Part shown: positions 53,544 to 62,487 of the stretch, piece after piece
How positions within the stretch are numbered: position 1 is the first letter of the stretch
How the letters are laid out: each line of letters begins with the position of its first letter
Notes under the pieces: model-generated
What the model saw: only the letters and a program-made list of their open reading frames with translations
Told to the model about the DNA's origin: nothing
The model's database searches: none
Program-made: the position numbers and the translations under genes
Origin: Pontibacter deserti
Lineage (GTDB): Bacteria; Bacteroidota; Bacteroidia; Cytophagales; Hymenobacteraceae
DNA: 64,000 nt
Direction: 5' to 3'
Assembly: GCF_023630255.1 (NCBI RefSeq)
Contig: NZ_JALPRS010000001.1
Span: 2,232,001 to 2,296,000 of the forward strand

Positions 53544-54608
53544 ATGAAGTATACATTCTTACTGATTCTGTTTCTTTCCTTAATTTCAGGCAGGCTAGTC
53601 GCACAGACAAAATCCGTTAACGAGGAAAAATTTATTTCTATTGGAGGTATAGAGCAGTGGGTAACCATTAGCGGGGAAGATAAAACGAAACCCGTTATCC
53701 TGTTTCTGCATGGTGGGCCGGGCAGTACCATGAGTCAGTACGACGACGCAATATATGGCCATTGGAAAAAGGACTTTGTATTGGTGTATTGGGACCAGCG
53801 GGGGGCCGGAAGAACTTTTGGCCGTAATGCCCCTGCAGAAGTAACGGAAGACTATTGGATCGAGAACCCACTCACCGTAGAGCAAATGACCGCTGATGGC
53901 ATAGAGCTTTCTGAATACCTGATCAAACACCTCGGCAAGCAGAAAATCATTCTTATCGGAACCTCTTGGGGATCGATACTCGGCGCTAAAATGGCTCTTG
54001 CCCGCCCGGATCTTTTTGCTGCCTATATAGGCCACGCCCAGGTAGTAAATTTTTCTGAAGGAATGGCGCATGCTTATACTTCAGTATCTAAAATGGCACA
54101 GGATGCCAACGATCAGGAGTCTGTAGACAAGCTGAAAGCCTTAGGCCCGCCACCCTATGAGGATGCCAGAAAAGAAGGCCAGCTCATGCGCATCATCAAA
54201 AAGTATGAAAAGCAAAATTCTGTACCTGCCCCTGCCTCGTGGTGGAAACTGGCAAGCGCATACGACAATGAAAAAGATGCCCAGGACAGGTATAACGGGG
54301 ATGATTATTCTTTCCTATACTTTGCCGGCCATAAACAAATGGGAATCAAAGCGATGGGGGCTGGAGTAAATTTCATGAAGGATGGTTTGCACTATAAAAT
54401 TCCGGTGTACTTTATTCAGGGCGAGGAAGATATCTTAACCCCTAAAGAGCTTACGAAAGCATATTTCGATAAGGTGAGAGCTCCGAAGAAAGAGTTCGTG
54501 CTTGTGCCGGGTGCCGCACATGGCCATAACCAGGCTGTAGTTGATGCACAGTATAAAGTTGTAAAAGAGCACCTGGCTTCAACTAAAAAAGCAGCAAACA
54601 GAAAATAG
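53544..54608 (+). CDS. Secreted alpha/beta hydrolase, proline iminopeptidase-like
   Basis: A 354-aa enzyme with a signal peptide (TFLLILFLSLISGRLVAQ), so it is exported. The HGGPG oxyanion motif (56-60) and nucleophile Ser 141 in IGTSWGS are clear; the acid is probably Asp in GEEDILTPKE and the His in GAAHGHNQ. The HGGPG/GTSWGS pattern is that of prolyl aminopeptidases, but substrate is unproven. It lies 60 nt after the attC-like core; no matching core follows its 3' end, so membership in the array is not shown. Confidence 0.88.
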   Translation: MKYTFLLILFLSLISGRLVAQTKSVNEEKFISIGGIEQWVTISGEDKTKPVILFLHGGPGSTMSQYDDAIYGHWKKDFVLVYWDQRGAGRTFGRNAPAEVTEDYWIENPLTVEQMTADGIELSEYLIKHLGKQKIILIGTSWGSILGAKMALARPDLFAAYIGHAQVVNFSEGMAHAYTSVSKMAQDANDQESVDKLKALGPPPYEDARKEGQLMRIIKKYEKQNSVPAPASWWKLASAYDNEKDAQDRYNGDDYSFLYFAGHKQMGIKAMGAGVNFMKDGLHYKIPVYFIQGEEDILTPKELTKAYFDKVRAPKKEFVLVPGAAHGHNQAVVDAQYKVVKEHLASTKKAANRK

Positions 54609-54746
54609 AAGATAGCTATAAGAGCACGTAAAGCTGAGAATTTGTATATACTAAACTTAAGTTTATTGTCTTACCTTTAGTCTGTTTCCAAGCTGCATTT
54701 CATCGCTCTGACTACCAACACTAAACTATAACCAATTATACCCTGC

Positions 54747-55253
54747 ATGCACTACATTCTCGAAACAGACAGGCTAAAGCTACGGGAATTTACCCCAGAT
54801 GACACTGAGTTTATACTTGAGCTTTTGAACAGCCCGGGGTGGTTGCAGTACATCGGCGACAGAAATATAAAAACAGAGGAGCAGGCGAAGAATTATCTTT
54901 TAAACGGACCAATTAAAAGCTACCGGGAAAATGGCTATGGCTTGTGGCTCGTAGAAAAAAAGGATGATCTGAAGGCCATAGGTATGTGCGGAATCATTAA
55001 CCGTGACACTCTGGATAACCCGGACATTGGCTTTGCATTTTTGCCCGAACACAATGGTAAAGGTTATGCATTTGAGGTTGCCAGTGCAACTATGGCTTAT
55101 GCCAAAGAAGTGCTTAAGCTGCCAACTATAGCTGCCATCACCGTTCCTGACAACCAACGGTCTATAAAGCTGCTGGAGAAGATAGGCCTGCAATACGTAA
55201 AAACATTTTGCTTAGCAAACAGCCAAGAAGAGCTGCTATTATACAGTAACTGA
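54747..55253 (+). CDS. GNAT-family N-acetyltransferase, RimJ-like
   Basis: A 168-aa acetyltransferase. The N-terminus ETDRLKLREFTPDDTEFILELLNSPGWLQYIG is typical of the RimJ/RimL group, and the acetyl-CoA site is in IGFAFLPEHNGKGYAFEVA with the pyrophosphate-binding-like Gly-Lys-Gly segment. The target may be a protein N-terminus, ribosomal protein or small amine. The methyltransferase gene lies 41 nt downstream on the same strand. Confidence 0.88.
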   Translation: MHYILETDRLKLREFTPDDTEFILELLNSPGWLQYIGDRNIKTEEQAKNYLLNGPIKSYRENGYGLWLVEKKDDLKAIGMCGIINRDTLDNPDIGFAFLPEHNGKGYAFEVASATMAYAKEVLKLPTIAAITVPDNQRSIKLLEKIGLQYVKTFCLANSQEELLLYSN

Positions 55254-55294
55254 TTTCAAAAATCGAATTTCAAAATACACATAATTATAGCCTG

Positions 55295-56098
55295 ATGCCG
55301 GAAAATTACCTTGACGTAAACAGAGCGCTTTGGGATACCCGTACCGCTACGCATGTTAATTCGGAGTTTTACGATGTAGCTTCCTTTAAAGCAGGTCGCA
55401 ACTCACTTAACGAGATCGAGCTGGCGTTGCTGGGCGATGTGCGCGGAAAGAAGATATTGCACCTGCAATGCCATTTTGGTCAGGATACGCTCTCCTTGGC
55501 ACGCATGGGTGCAGACGTAACCGGCGCAGATCTGTCGGAAGTAGCTATTGCACAGGCTAAGCAACTGGCAGGCGAGCTACAGGTAAATGCGCGCTTTATC
55601 TGCTGCAATGTGCTGGAACTTGATAAATACCTGGACGATCAGTTTGATATTGTTTTCTGTTCTTACGGCGTTATTGGCTGGCACCCCGACCTGAACGCGT
55701 TTACAAGTATAGTGAGCAGGTTTTTAAAACCCGGAGGCGAGTTTTATCTTATAGAGTTTCATCCTTTTATCTGGATGTATGACAACAACCAGGAAAAAAT
55801 TGCTTACGCTTACTTTAACCGTGGCCCGATTGTGGAAGTTGAAGAAGGCACGTACGCAGACAGAAACGCACCAATCAAAAACAACTCTTATACCTGGAAC
55901 CATCCACTCAGCGACACTATCAGCTCACTGTTAAACAATGGCCTTGAGTTAACTGATTTCCAGGAATATGATTACTCCCCTTACAACATCTTTAAAAACA
56001 TGACACAGGAGGGTAGTAAGTACAGGCTGAAAGGTCTGGAAGGAATGCTGCCACTGGTATTTTCGGTGAAGGCAGTTAAAAAACAAATGTATACTTAG
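55295..56098 (+). CDS. SAM-dependent methyltransferase, class I
   Basis: A 267-aa methyltransferase. The core is a Rossmann-like domain (about residues 45-155) with GKKILHLQCHFGQDTLSLARMGADVTGADLSEVAI (motif I with ADLS) and NVLELDKYLDDQFDIVFCSYGVIGW. The C-terminal part is less conserved. The substrate is unknown. It lies 3 nt before the NUDIX gene, so the two are translationally linked, and probably also with the GNAT gene upstream. Confidence 0.92.
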   Translation: MPENYLDVNRALWDTRTATHVNSEFYDVASFKAGRNSLNEIELALLGDVRGKKILHLQCHFGQDTLSLARMGADVTGADLSEVAIAQAKQLAGELQVNARFICCNVLELDKYLDDQFDIVFCSYGVIGWHPDLNAFTSIVSRFLKPGGEFYLIEFHPFIWMYDNNQEKIAYAYFNRGPIVEVEEGTYADRNAPIKNNSYTWNHPLSDTISSLLNNGLELTDFQEYDYSPYNIFKNMTQEGSKYRLKGLEGMLPLVFSVKAVKKQMYT

Positions 56099-56101
56099 TA
56101 C

Positions 56102-56500
56102 ATGCAGATAATTGATAAACTGGCCTGGATCGAGATTCAGGACAAACAGATTTTAAGTACAAGAAGCCGCGGAAAAGACACATTTTACATACCGGGTGGT
56201 AAAAGAGAGCCCGGAGAAACAGATGCGCAAACACTTATCAGGGAAATAAAAGAAGAATTAAGTATAGACCTGGTCGCATCAACTATAAATTACCTTGGCA
56301 CTTTTGAAGCACAGGCACATGGTCATGCCGTGGGTGTGCTTGTGAAGATGCAATGCTATACTTCTGCTTATACCGGTACTATTCAGGCGGCCTCCGAAAT
56401 TGAGGAAGTAGCCTGGCTAACATCTGCAGATAAACCAAAAGTATCGCCTGTAGATAAGATCATCTTCGACTGGCTGAAATCGCATGGGCAGCTGTTATAA
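56102..56500 (+). CDS. NUDIX hydrolase
   Basis: A 132-aa protein. The NUDIX box is complete: GGKREPGETDAQTLIREIKEELSID (about residues 32-56), matching G-x5-E-x7-R-E-x2-E-E. The residues before it (IEIQDKQILSTRSRGKDTFYIPGG) are typical of the ADP-ribose/nucleotide-type members, but the substrate is undefined. It is the last gene of the GNAT-methyltransferase-NUDIX group and its stop codon is the first base triplet of a long inverted repeat that ends the unit. Confidence 0.92.
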   Translation: MQIIDKLAWIEIQDKQILSTRSRGKDTFYIPGGKREPGETDAQTLIREIKEELSIDLVASTINYLGTFEAQAHGHAVGVLVKMQCYTSAYTGTIQAASEIEEVAWLTSADKPKVSPVDKIIFDWLKSHGQLL

Positions 56501-56542
56501 CGTATAAAGGCAGGATTCTTTATTTCCTGCCTTTATACGTTA
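56498..56542. terminator. Inverted repeat over the NUDIX stop codon
   Basis: Perfect 18-nt arms (56498-56515 with 56525-56542), loop of 9 nt. The TAA of the NUDIX gene forms the outer end of the stem. A/T-rich outer arms allow termination on both strands; the MoxR gene is convergent. Confidence 0.8.
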
Positions 56543-56558
56543 ACATCTCAGCTATACT

Positions 56559-58082
56559 TTAAAACCGGTCATCATCTTCGTCTTCTTCCCCAAACTTAGG
56601 CATCGTAAACATCCCACTTAGCAGGTCTTTAAACTGCAGTCCGGTACTAAGTCTACTTTTGCTCAGTTGGCTATGCTCCGCCAAACCGTGCAGAGCAAAT
56701 TCCATCATAAACAACTTTTCTTCGCCTTTCACATCGGGTTGCTGTTTCTCAATCAATTCTTCCAGGCCAGGTACCCGTTTCAAAGCTTTTTTGTAGTCTG
56801 CCGAAGCAGCATCGTTTAAGATATCTACTGTGTTTCCATCGCCAAACCAATCAGTTATTGTTTTATAAGGATTGGGTTGTTTGCTTTTTTTCACCTTATC
56901 CGGGTCAGGAAAATACTTCAGGAACTGCGTACGGATAGCCTTGCCCATAAGTACCTGCGCCACATGCCCGGCTCCCTCCTGCTCACCTTCATAGACCAAC
57001 TCTACTTTACCAGTTACAGAAGGTATAGTATTCAGAAAATCAGCAATACGTATGTAAGTAGATTTCTCCCCGTTCAGTAGCGCTCGGCGCTCAGCAGCAC
57101 TCAGCAAGTTCTCAAAAGCAGATATGGTTAAACGTGCCGACACACCACTCTTCGGATCCACATACTCACTTTCTCGGGCTTCAAACGCAACCTGTTCTAT
57201 CAGGTCACCTATAATGTCGTTTGTTTTAACCAGTTGGTTCTGCTCCTCTTTTACATGGGCTTCCTGCTGGGTTATCTTCTTACCTACTTCAATGGTTTTA
57301 GGATAGTGCGTAATGATTTGCGAATCAATTCGGTCTTTGAGCGGTGTAACAATAGAGCCACGGTTGGTATAGTCCTCAGGGTTAGCCGTAAACACAAACT
57401 GAATATCCAGCGGCATCCGTACTTTAAAGCCACGAATCTGAATATCGCCTTCCTGCAAAATATTAAAGAGCGCCACCTGTATACGTGCCTGCAAATCGGG
57501 CAACTCGTTGATCACAAAAATCCCTCTATGCGAGCGCGGTATCAACCCGAAATGTATAACACGTTCATCGGAATAAGGCAGCTTTAAGGTAGCAGCTTTA
57601 ATAGGGTCCGCATCACCGATCAGATCTGCTACAGATACATCGGGTGTGGCCAGCTTTTCAGTATAACGCTCGTCACGGTGCAGCCAGCTTACAGGAGTAT
57701 CGTCGCCGTGTTCGTGTATCAGGTCTTTGGCGTATCTGGAAAGTGGCTGCAGCGGGTCGTCGTTCAGTTCTGAGCCTTGCACTACCGGAATATACTCATC
57801 CAGCAGATCCACCATCTGGCGGGCAATACGTGTTTTGGCCTGCCCGCGCAAGCCTAGCAGGTTAATGTGGTGCATCGAAAGTATAGCTCGCTGCATATCC
57901 GGAATCACAGTTTCTTCATAACCCCAGATGCCCGGAAAAACTTCTTCTTTTTGCTGGAGCTTTTTTATCAGGTTTTGGCGCAGCTCCTGCTTTACGGACT
58001 GTGGTTCATAACCAGTTGCCTTTAGCTGGCCCAGTGTTTTAATCTTCAGTAAGTTCTCTGCCGGTATGTCTTTATAATTCAT
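56559..58082 (-). CDS. MoxR/magnesium-chelatase-type AAA+ ATPase
   Basis: A 507-aa AAA+ protein of the chelatase/MoxR clade. Walker A GLRGQAKT (77-84), Walker B FVINELPDL (about 194-202), sensor region TANPEDYTNRGSIVTPLKDRIDS, and a C-terminal helical part ending in an acidic tail (EEDEDDDRF). Such ATPases act as chaperones with VWA partners, and the VWA gene lies 157 nt upstream on the same strand. The exact client is unknown. A gap with a C-rich repeat separates the pair. Confidence 0.9.
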   Translation of the reverse strand: MNYKDIPAENLLKIKTLGQLKATGYEPQSVKQELRQNLIKKLQQKEEVFPGIWGYEETVIPDMQRAILSMHHINLLGLRGQAKTRIARQMVDLLDEYIPVVQGSELNDDPLQPLSRYAKDLIHEHGDDTPVSWLHRDERYTEKLATPDVSVADLIGDADPIKAATLKLPYSDERVIHFGLIPRSHRGIFVINELPDLQARIQVALFNILQEGDIQIRGFKVRMPLDIQFVFTANPEDYTNRGSIVTPLKDRIDSQIITHYPKTIEVGKKITQQEAHVKEEQNQLVKTNDIIGDLIEQVAFEARESEYVDPKSGVSARLTISAFENLLSAAERRALLNGEKSTYIRIADFLNTIPSVTGKVELVYEGEQEGAGHVAQVLMGKAIRTQFLKYFPDPDKVKKSKQPNPYKTITDWFGDGNTVDILNDAASADYKKALKRVPGLEELIEKQQPDVKGEEKLFMMEFALHGLAEHSQLSKSRLSTGLQFKDLLSGMFTMPKFGEEDEDDDRF

Positions 58083-58239
58083 TTTTATAGTTATCAGTTA
58101 ACACTTATCAGTAACCAGTTTTAATGGCTAGATAGCTGAATTGTTAAATTGTTGATCTTTTTGTGTAAACCCACCCCTAGCCCCTCCGGGGAGGGGAATT
58201 TATACTTTGAGAGTTCTTAAACTCTCTAACTCCTAAACT
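58083..58239. repeat. Gap between MoxR and VWA genes with C-rich repeat
   Basis: A C-rich unit of the CACCCCTAGCCCCTCC type at about 58168-58200, which folds on CCCCTCC/GGGGAGGGG. A direct-repeat-like TTATCAGTTA...TTATCAGTAA sequence lies near 58087-58115. No gene. Confidence 0.65.
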
Positions 58240-59340
58240 TTAAAAGCTTTTCTTACGATTGCGGCCGTAGTCGCGGAAAACCAGGTGTCCGAGTCCTTTC
58301 AGCGAACTATAGTAAGCCTGCCCGTTATTTACCTTCGTGAACTCTTCTACGAACTGTTGCAGGTATGGGTCTGATGCGATCATAAAGGTAGTGATCGGGA
58401 TCTTGAGGCGGCGGCATTGGGCAGCCAGGTTCAGGGTTTTATTCACCACTTTCCGATCCAGCCCGAAGCTGTTCTTATAGTAGTTTAGGCCAATCTTCAG
58501 GCAGGTTGGTTTTCCGTCAGTAATCATGAAGATCTGCTTGTTCGGCGTTTTCCGTTTCCGCAGTATATCCATTGCCAGCTCTAGGCCGGCTACGGTGTTG
58601 GTATGGTAGGGTCCCACTTCCAGGTATGGCAGGTCCTTTACTTCTATCTGCCAGGCGTCATTCCCAAACACAATTATATCAAGGGTATCTTTGGGATATT
58701 TCTGTTTAATAAGCTCGGCCAAGGCCATGGCTACTTTTTTGGCTGGCGTAATGCGGTCTTCGCCGTACAGGATCATGGAGTGCGATATATCTATCATCAG
58801 TACCGTAGATGCCTGCGTTTTATGCTCGGTTTCGGTTACCTCCAGGTCCTGCTCTGTAAGCCTGAACTCACCCAACCCATGATTTACCTGTGCATTTCGG
58901 ATAGACTCGGTCATAGAGATCTGTTCCAGTGCATCACCGAAGCGGTATTCGCGCTGGTCGGTGCTGGCTTCGTCGCCAATGCCGGTATGCGGCGTAGCAT
59001 GACTGCCTTGTGTCCCTTTCTTCAGTTTCCCGAAAATTTCTTCCAGGGCACTGCGTCTTATACTTTGTTCACTTTTGGCACTTAAGCTAAAGCTGCCGCG
59101 CTCCTGCGGGTTTTCATCCAGATAACCTTTCCGTTTCAGGTCCTCAATAAAATCGCCTATACCGTATTCGTCGCTGGTAAGGTTATACTGTTTATCTAAC
59201 GAACTTAGCCACGAAAGCGCTTCGGCCACATCGCCGGAACTTATAGTTACCAACTGCAGAAACAGCTTGAGCAGTGTTTCAAAGTTTGGCTTGCTATCTT
59301 CCGGCGGAATGTATTCTGCAAATCTGTATCCTAAAGCCAT
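58240..59340 (-). CDS. VWA-domain protein, partner of the MoxR ATPase
   Basis: A 366-aa protein. The N-terminal 160 residues are helical and charged, followed by a von Willebrand A domain with MIDAS DISHS (184-188), the Thr/Asp in TDGK and a GNDAW-like metal loop. No signal peptide or membrane segment, so it is cytosolic, like VWA partners of MoxR in cobalt/magnesium chelatase-type complexes. It is the upstream member of the pair; the shared substrate is unknown. Confidence 0.9.
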   Translation of the reverse strand: MALGYRFAEYIPPEDSKPNFETLLKLFLQLVTISSGDVAEALSWLSSLDKQYNLTSDEYGIGDFIEDLKRKGYLDENPQERGSFSLSAKSEQSIRRSALEEIFGKLKKGTQGSHATPHTGIGDEASTDQREYRFGDALEQISMTESIRNAQVNHGLGEFRLTEQDLEVTETEHKTQASTVLMIDISHSMILYGEDRITPAKKVAMALAELIKQKYPKDTLDIIVFGNDAWQIEVKDLPYLEVGPYHTNTVAGLELAMDILRKRKTPNKQIFMITDGKPTCLKIGLNYYKNSFGLDRKVVNKTLNLAAQCRRLKIPITTFMIASDPYLQQFVEEFTKVNNGQAYYSSLKGLGHLVFRDYGRNRKKSF

Positions 59341-59435
59341 AATTTGTACTATCTGTGTTCTATAACAACGCTGTGAGTGTTTTGTTCTTGTTCAGGTTGC
59401 GGCGTTATAGCTTGTACGTAAACCAGCAGAAAACA

Positions 59436-59470
59436 CAAAGGGCAGGCTGCTGCTGCAACCTGCCCTTCTT
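59436..59470 (-). terminator. Terminator of the desaturase gene
   Basis: AAGGGCAGG near 59437-59445 pairs with CCTGCCCTT at 59458-59466. On the minus strand the sequence after the stem is T-rich but broken (TTTGTGTTTT), so strength is moderate. Confidence 0.7.
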
Positions 59471-59488
59471 TTATAGTTTATTAGCTTA

Positions 59489-60469
59489 TTAGCTAGCTAT
59501 CCAACGGAATTTGTACTCCAGTTCTGGTATACGCATACGCTCAGCTACACGCTTCAAACGCGCAGGCAGTGCCATCACGTAATCACGGGCACGCTCACCT
59601 GCTTCGTTCAGGCCTGTAAGTGCTTCAATTTTCCACTCCTGTATCAGACCTTCCAGTATGTCAGTATAATCAGCAGAAGTATAAACACCTATACGCTGCG
59701 CTGCATCTGTAAAGTGACCGAATGTTTTACCCATATCCACACCAAGTTCGCGCATGTAGTGAGCCGGCATAACAATCTTTTTGCGCATCATATCTTCAAA
59801 GGCCAGCATCATTTCGTTAGGGTCGGCTTCAAATATTTTACCTACAAACGATTTATATGCTTTAGCATGGCGTGCTTCGTCGGCAGCTACGTGGCCACAA
59901 AGTTTAGCAAGCACTGCATCACCTTCGCGCTTCGCGATCTGAGCAACACGGCGGTGCGAAATGTTGGTAGCAGTCTCCTGGAAAGAAGTATATACAAATG
60001 AGCGGTAAGGGTCATTATCTGTCATCAGGTCAAAACCGTCTGCAATCAGGTATTGTGTTGATGCTTCCATTTCCCGCATATTGATGCGGCCACTTAAGTA
60101 TAGGTAACGGTTCAGCGCATCGCCATGACGGTTCTCTTCTGCTGTCCAGGCACGGTTCCAGCGCATCCAAGGTCCGTTAGGGTCCTGAGGCAAACCGTCA
60201 ATGGTCATCAGCCAGCTTTCATAAGTAGGAAGTGCTTCTTCAGTAATGGTGTCGCCTACCAAAACAGCAAGCAAATCATAAGATAAATCCTTAGCGCGTT
60301 CACGCAGCAATTTTATCTCGTTCAGGAAATTATCAAGTGTAGCGTCTGGTAAAAGGTCGGCAGGCTGCCAGCTATCTTCCACAGTCTTTAAAAGTTCTGT
60401 GATCTTTTCGCTGACAAAATCTTCCATCCATTTTATCACTTCCACACGTGAGGCGAGTGCTGTTATCAT
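59489..60469 (-). CDS. Acyl-ACP desaturase
   Basis: A 326-aa di-iron desaturase that introduces a double bond into ACP-bound fatty acids using O2. The iron-ligand motifs are EENRHG (111-116) and DEARH (197-201), and a soluble helical-bundle fold is expected with no membrane segment. Family marks include WMRWNRAWTAEENRHGD and HVAADEARHAKAYKSFV. This makes unsaturated lipids for membrane fluidity; the enzyme class is frequent in Cytophagales. The ATG at 60469 is used. Sequence CAAATATA to the right gives a minus-strand promoter box. Confidence 0.94.
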   Translation of the reverse strand: MITALASRVEVIKWMEDFVSEKITELLKTVEDSWQPADLLPDATLDNFLNEIKLLRERAKDLSYDLLAVLVGDTITEEALPTYESWLMTIDGLPQDPNGPWMRWNRAWTAEENRHGDALNRYLYLSGRINMREMEASTQYLIADGFDLMTDNDPYRSFVYTSFQETATNISHRRVAQIAKREGDAVLAKLCGHVAADEARHAKAYKSFVGKIFEADPNEMMLAFEDMMRKKIVMPAHYMRELGVDMGKTFGHFTDAAQRIGVYTSADYTDILEGLIQEWKIEALTGLNEAGERARDYVMALPARLKRVAERMRIPELEYKFRWIAS

Positions 60470-60492
60470 ACTTAAGTGCTTATATTAAAGGT

Positions 60493-60500
60493 CAAATATA
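60493..60500 (-). promoter_or_regulatory. Candidate -7 box of the desaturase gene
   Basis: TATATTTG on the minus strand, a match to TAnnTTTG, 23 nt before the ATG. No clear -33 element at 19 nt. Confidence 0.45.
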
Positions 60501-60662
60501 CTGATTAATGCCAAAAAATGGCAGGCGACTTAACATTTAGTTAATCAGGGAGTAAGCTTACCCTCTGCCTCCGTAAAATGTCTACGAAAAAAAAGAAAAG
60601 AGTTTAACGTAGGAATCCCATAAAAAATAGAACACTATATATAATCTTTTAATTCATTGCGG

Positions 60663-61607
60663 TTAATTCCTATACCTGAGCCTGAAGTATAAATCTCTTA
60701 TTCCACTCAATTTTATTTTCCTTTTGTTCAACAGTTTGATGATTGTATAAAGTAAGCCCGGATAAGGCTGCTGTTGCTGAAGCAGCTTCAGGAACTGTGC
60801 AGTTTCAATAAAATGGTTGGTTAGGTAGGCATGCCTGATCTCATACTTTAAACGCTTCACCAGTGCCTTTTTCTCTGATGCATCTGCCACCAGGCCTGCT
60901 GCTTTTTCACACACTTTTATGGTTGATTGCATCATACGGCCTTCTGAGGTATAATACTTCTGCGACAGTGAATACTGATGTAAACGGCGTTGTGTGGTAA
61001 CATAATCAAGGTAGCTATACTTCCAGTTCCGGGCAGACCTTACCCAAAAGTCGAAGTCTTCATAGGCCAATGTTTCGTCGTAGCCTCCAAGTTCTTCCAA
61101 CACACTCCTGCGCATCATCATAGTTGGCGGGCAGATAAAATAACGTTCCAGCACTTCTCTGAATACATTGCCATCAGGGGCTGGTTTATAGTTCTCGCTG
61201 TGGTAATACAGGTGTTCTGACTCATCATTAATATACTCTGCATTGGAGTAAATTACACCATAGGTCTGATCAAGTTCAGCAATAGCCTGAACCTGTTTCT
61301 CAACTCTGTCCGGCAACAGTACATCGTCGGTAGCAAAATCAATGATCAGTTCACCTCTGGAGGCTCGCCAGCCTAAATTAAAAGCCTTGGTATTTCCTAA
61401 ATTCTGTCCGGTGCTGATGTAGGTAAGTTGCGGGAATCTGCGGCAGTAATCTTCTATGATAGCTGTACTGTTATCTGTACTGCTGTCATCTACTACAATC
61501 AGTTCCAGGTTAGAGTAGGTCTGTGCCAGTACCGAATCGAGAGCCTCTTTTATGAAACGCTCATGGTTATAGCATAAGCAGATGATGGAGACGAGTGGTT
61601 GTGGCAT
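60663..61607 (-). CDS. Glycosyltransferase family 2
   Basis: A 314-aa inverting sugar transferase. PLVSIICLCYNHERFIKEALDSVLAQTYSNLELIVVDDSSTDNS is the family N-terminus with the nucleotide-binding VDDSS; FATDDVLLPDRVEKQ carries the DDV (DxD-type) metal motif. No membrane segment; likely peripheral. It sits upstream (on the same strand) of nothing but the repeat-rich gap, and the nucleotide-sugar genes lie beyond that gap, so it may belong to the same polysaccharide locus. Confidence 0.92.
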   Translation of the reverse strand: MPQPLVSIICLCYNHERFIKEALDSVLAQTYSNLELIVVDDSSTDNSTAIIEDYCRRFPQLTYISTGQNLGNTKAFNLGWRASRGELIIDFATDDVLLPDRVEKQVQAIAELDQTYGVIYSNAEYINDESEHLYYHSENYKPAPDGNVFREVLERYFICPPTMMMRRSVLEELGGYDETLAYEDFDFWVRSARNWKYSYLDYVTTQRRLHQYSLSQKYYTSEGRMMQSTIKVCEKAAGLVADASEKKALVKRLKYEIRHAYLTNHFIETAQFLKLLQQQQPYPGLLYTIIKLLNKRKIKLSGIRDLYFRLRYRN

Positions 61608-62487
61608 GGCTTTGTAGTGGCATCTAAATTAAGCATAAGTTTTATAGTTGCCTAAATGTTATTAAGATGGTTTTTATTAAATCTGAATGTATTTTGAGGC
61701 TAATTCAATTGGTTGGTATGACTATTAAACTTCATTGCGCACCTAGCTCCTACAAATTGTCTTTCTCTTGTCTTGTCATCCCGAGCGTCAGCCGAGAGAT
61801 CTTATATGTTCTATAGTTGAAGTTTATACTTTTTGAACCAAGCTGTCCTTTCATAGTTGCTCTTCATCCTGGGAGCTTTACTTGTCTATCGTTTTATAGC
61901 TAGCTTTGGTGCGCTCAGGGCCGCGGGGCCCCGTCTTCGGGCATCGCGCTGCTGATTTGAAGCTGCCTCCGCTCTGCTCGGGTTGCCTTCGGCACCGCAA
62001 CAAATCAAAGGCGCTCAACCTAAAGACTGAAATCAGTTCGATAGCTATAGTTCTTACTGCTTGAGATACTATAGTTGTATAGCTTTTCCTGCAATGTAGT
62101 TCCGTAGGGACAGGTCGTGACTTATCCGCCCTAAGGTTGTAACTATAAACTATAGCTGAAGAATTAGCAGCAGCAGAACAGTTCCCTTGAGGACAAGTGA
62201 AAACGGGAGTTCGAAACTTACGACCGCAGGTCACAAGGGTGTTAATACTGCAATTATAAAACTATAGCTTATACTAAAGCAAAGACATTTAAAGCTCCCC
62301 TCCTTAGATAAGGAGGGGCAGGGGTGGTTGGATCAACAGCAACGATAAAACTAAATCAGACGCTCGCAGGAACTGCGCACGCTGCGAGGTCAGGAAATCC
62401 TGCAAAACCTTCTTATCAGCCTTAATCATTAGTTCAAACACAAAAGACGTCTATTGCTATTTCGACAATGGCTTAAAGGGGAAATTC
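61608..62487. repeat. Repeat-rich gene-free stretch
   Basis: About 880 nt without a credible gene. Elements from left to right: TATAGTT words; a GTCATCCCGAG unit (about 61775-61805); a GC-rich block (about 61910-62020) with GGCCGCGGGGCCCCG; a GGGACAGGTCGTGACTTATCC unit (about 62107-62127), related to 12766-12785; a C-rich unit at 62294-62335 in the orientation opposite to most; and a GCTCGCAGGAACTGCGCACGC-like block near 62362-62395. An ORF at 61878-62234 covers the GC-rich block, but its Cys/Arg/Pro/Ser-rich composition is unlike a real protein. Confidence 0.65.

Noticed and set aside
61878..62234. A 118-codon minus-strand ORF in the GC-rich block
   Set aside because: It covers repeat elements, is rich in Cys, Arg, Pro and Ser, and has no start context or family resemblance.
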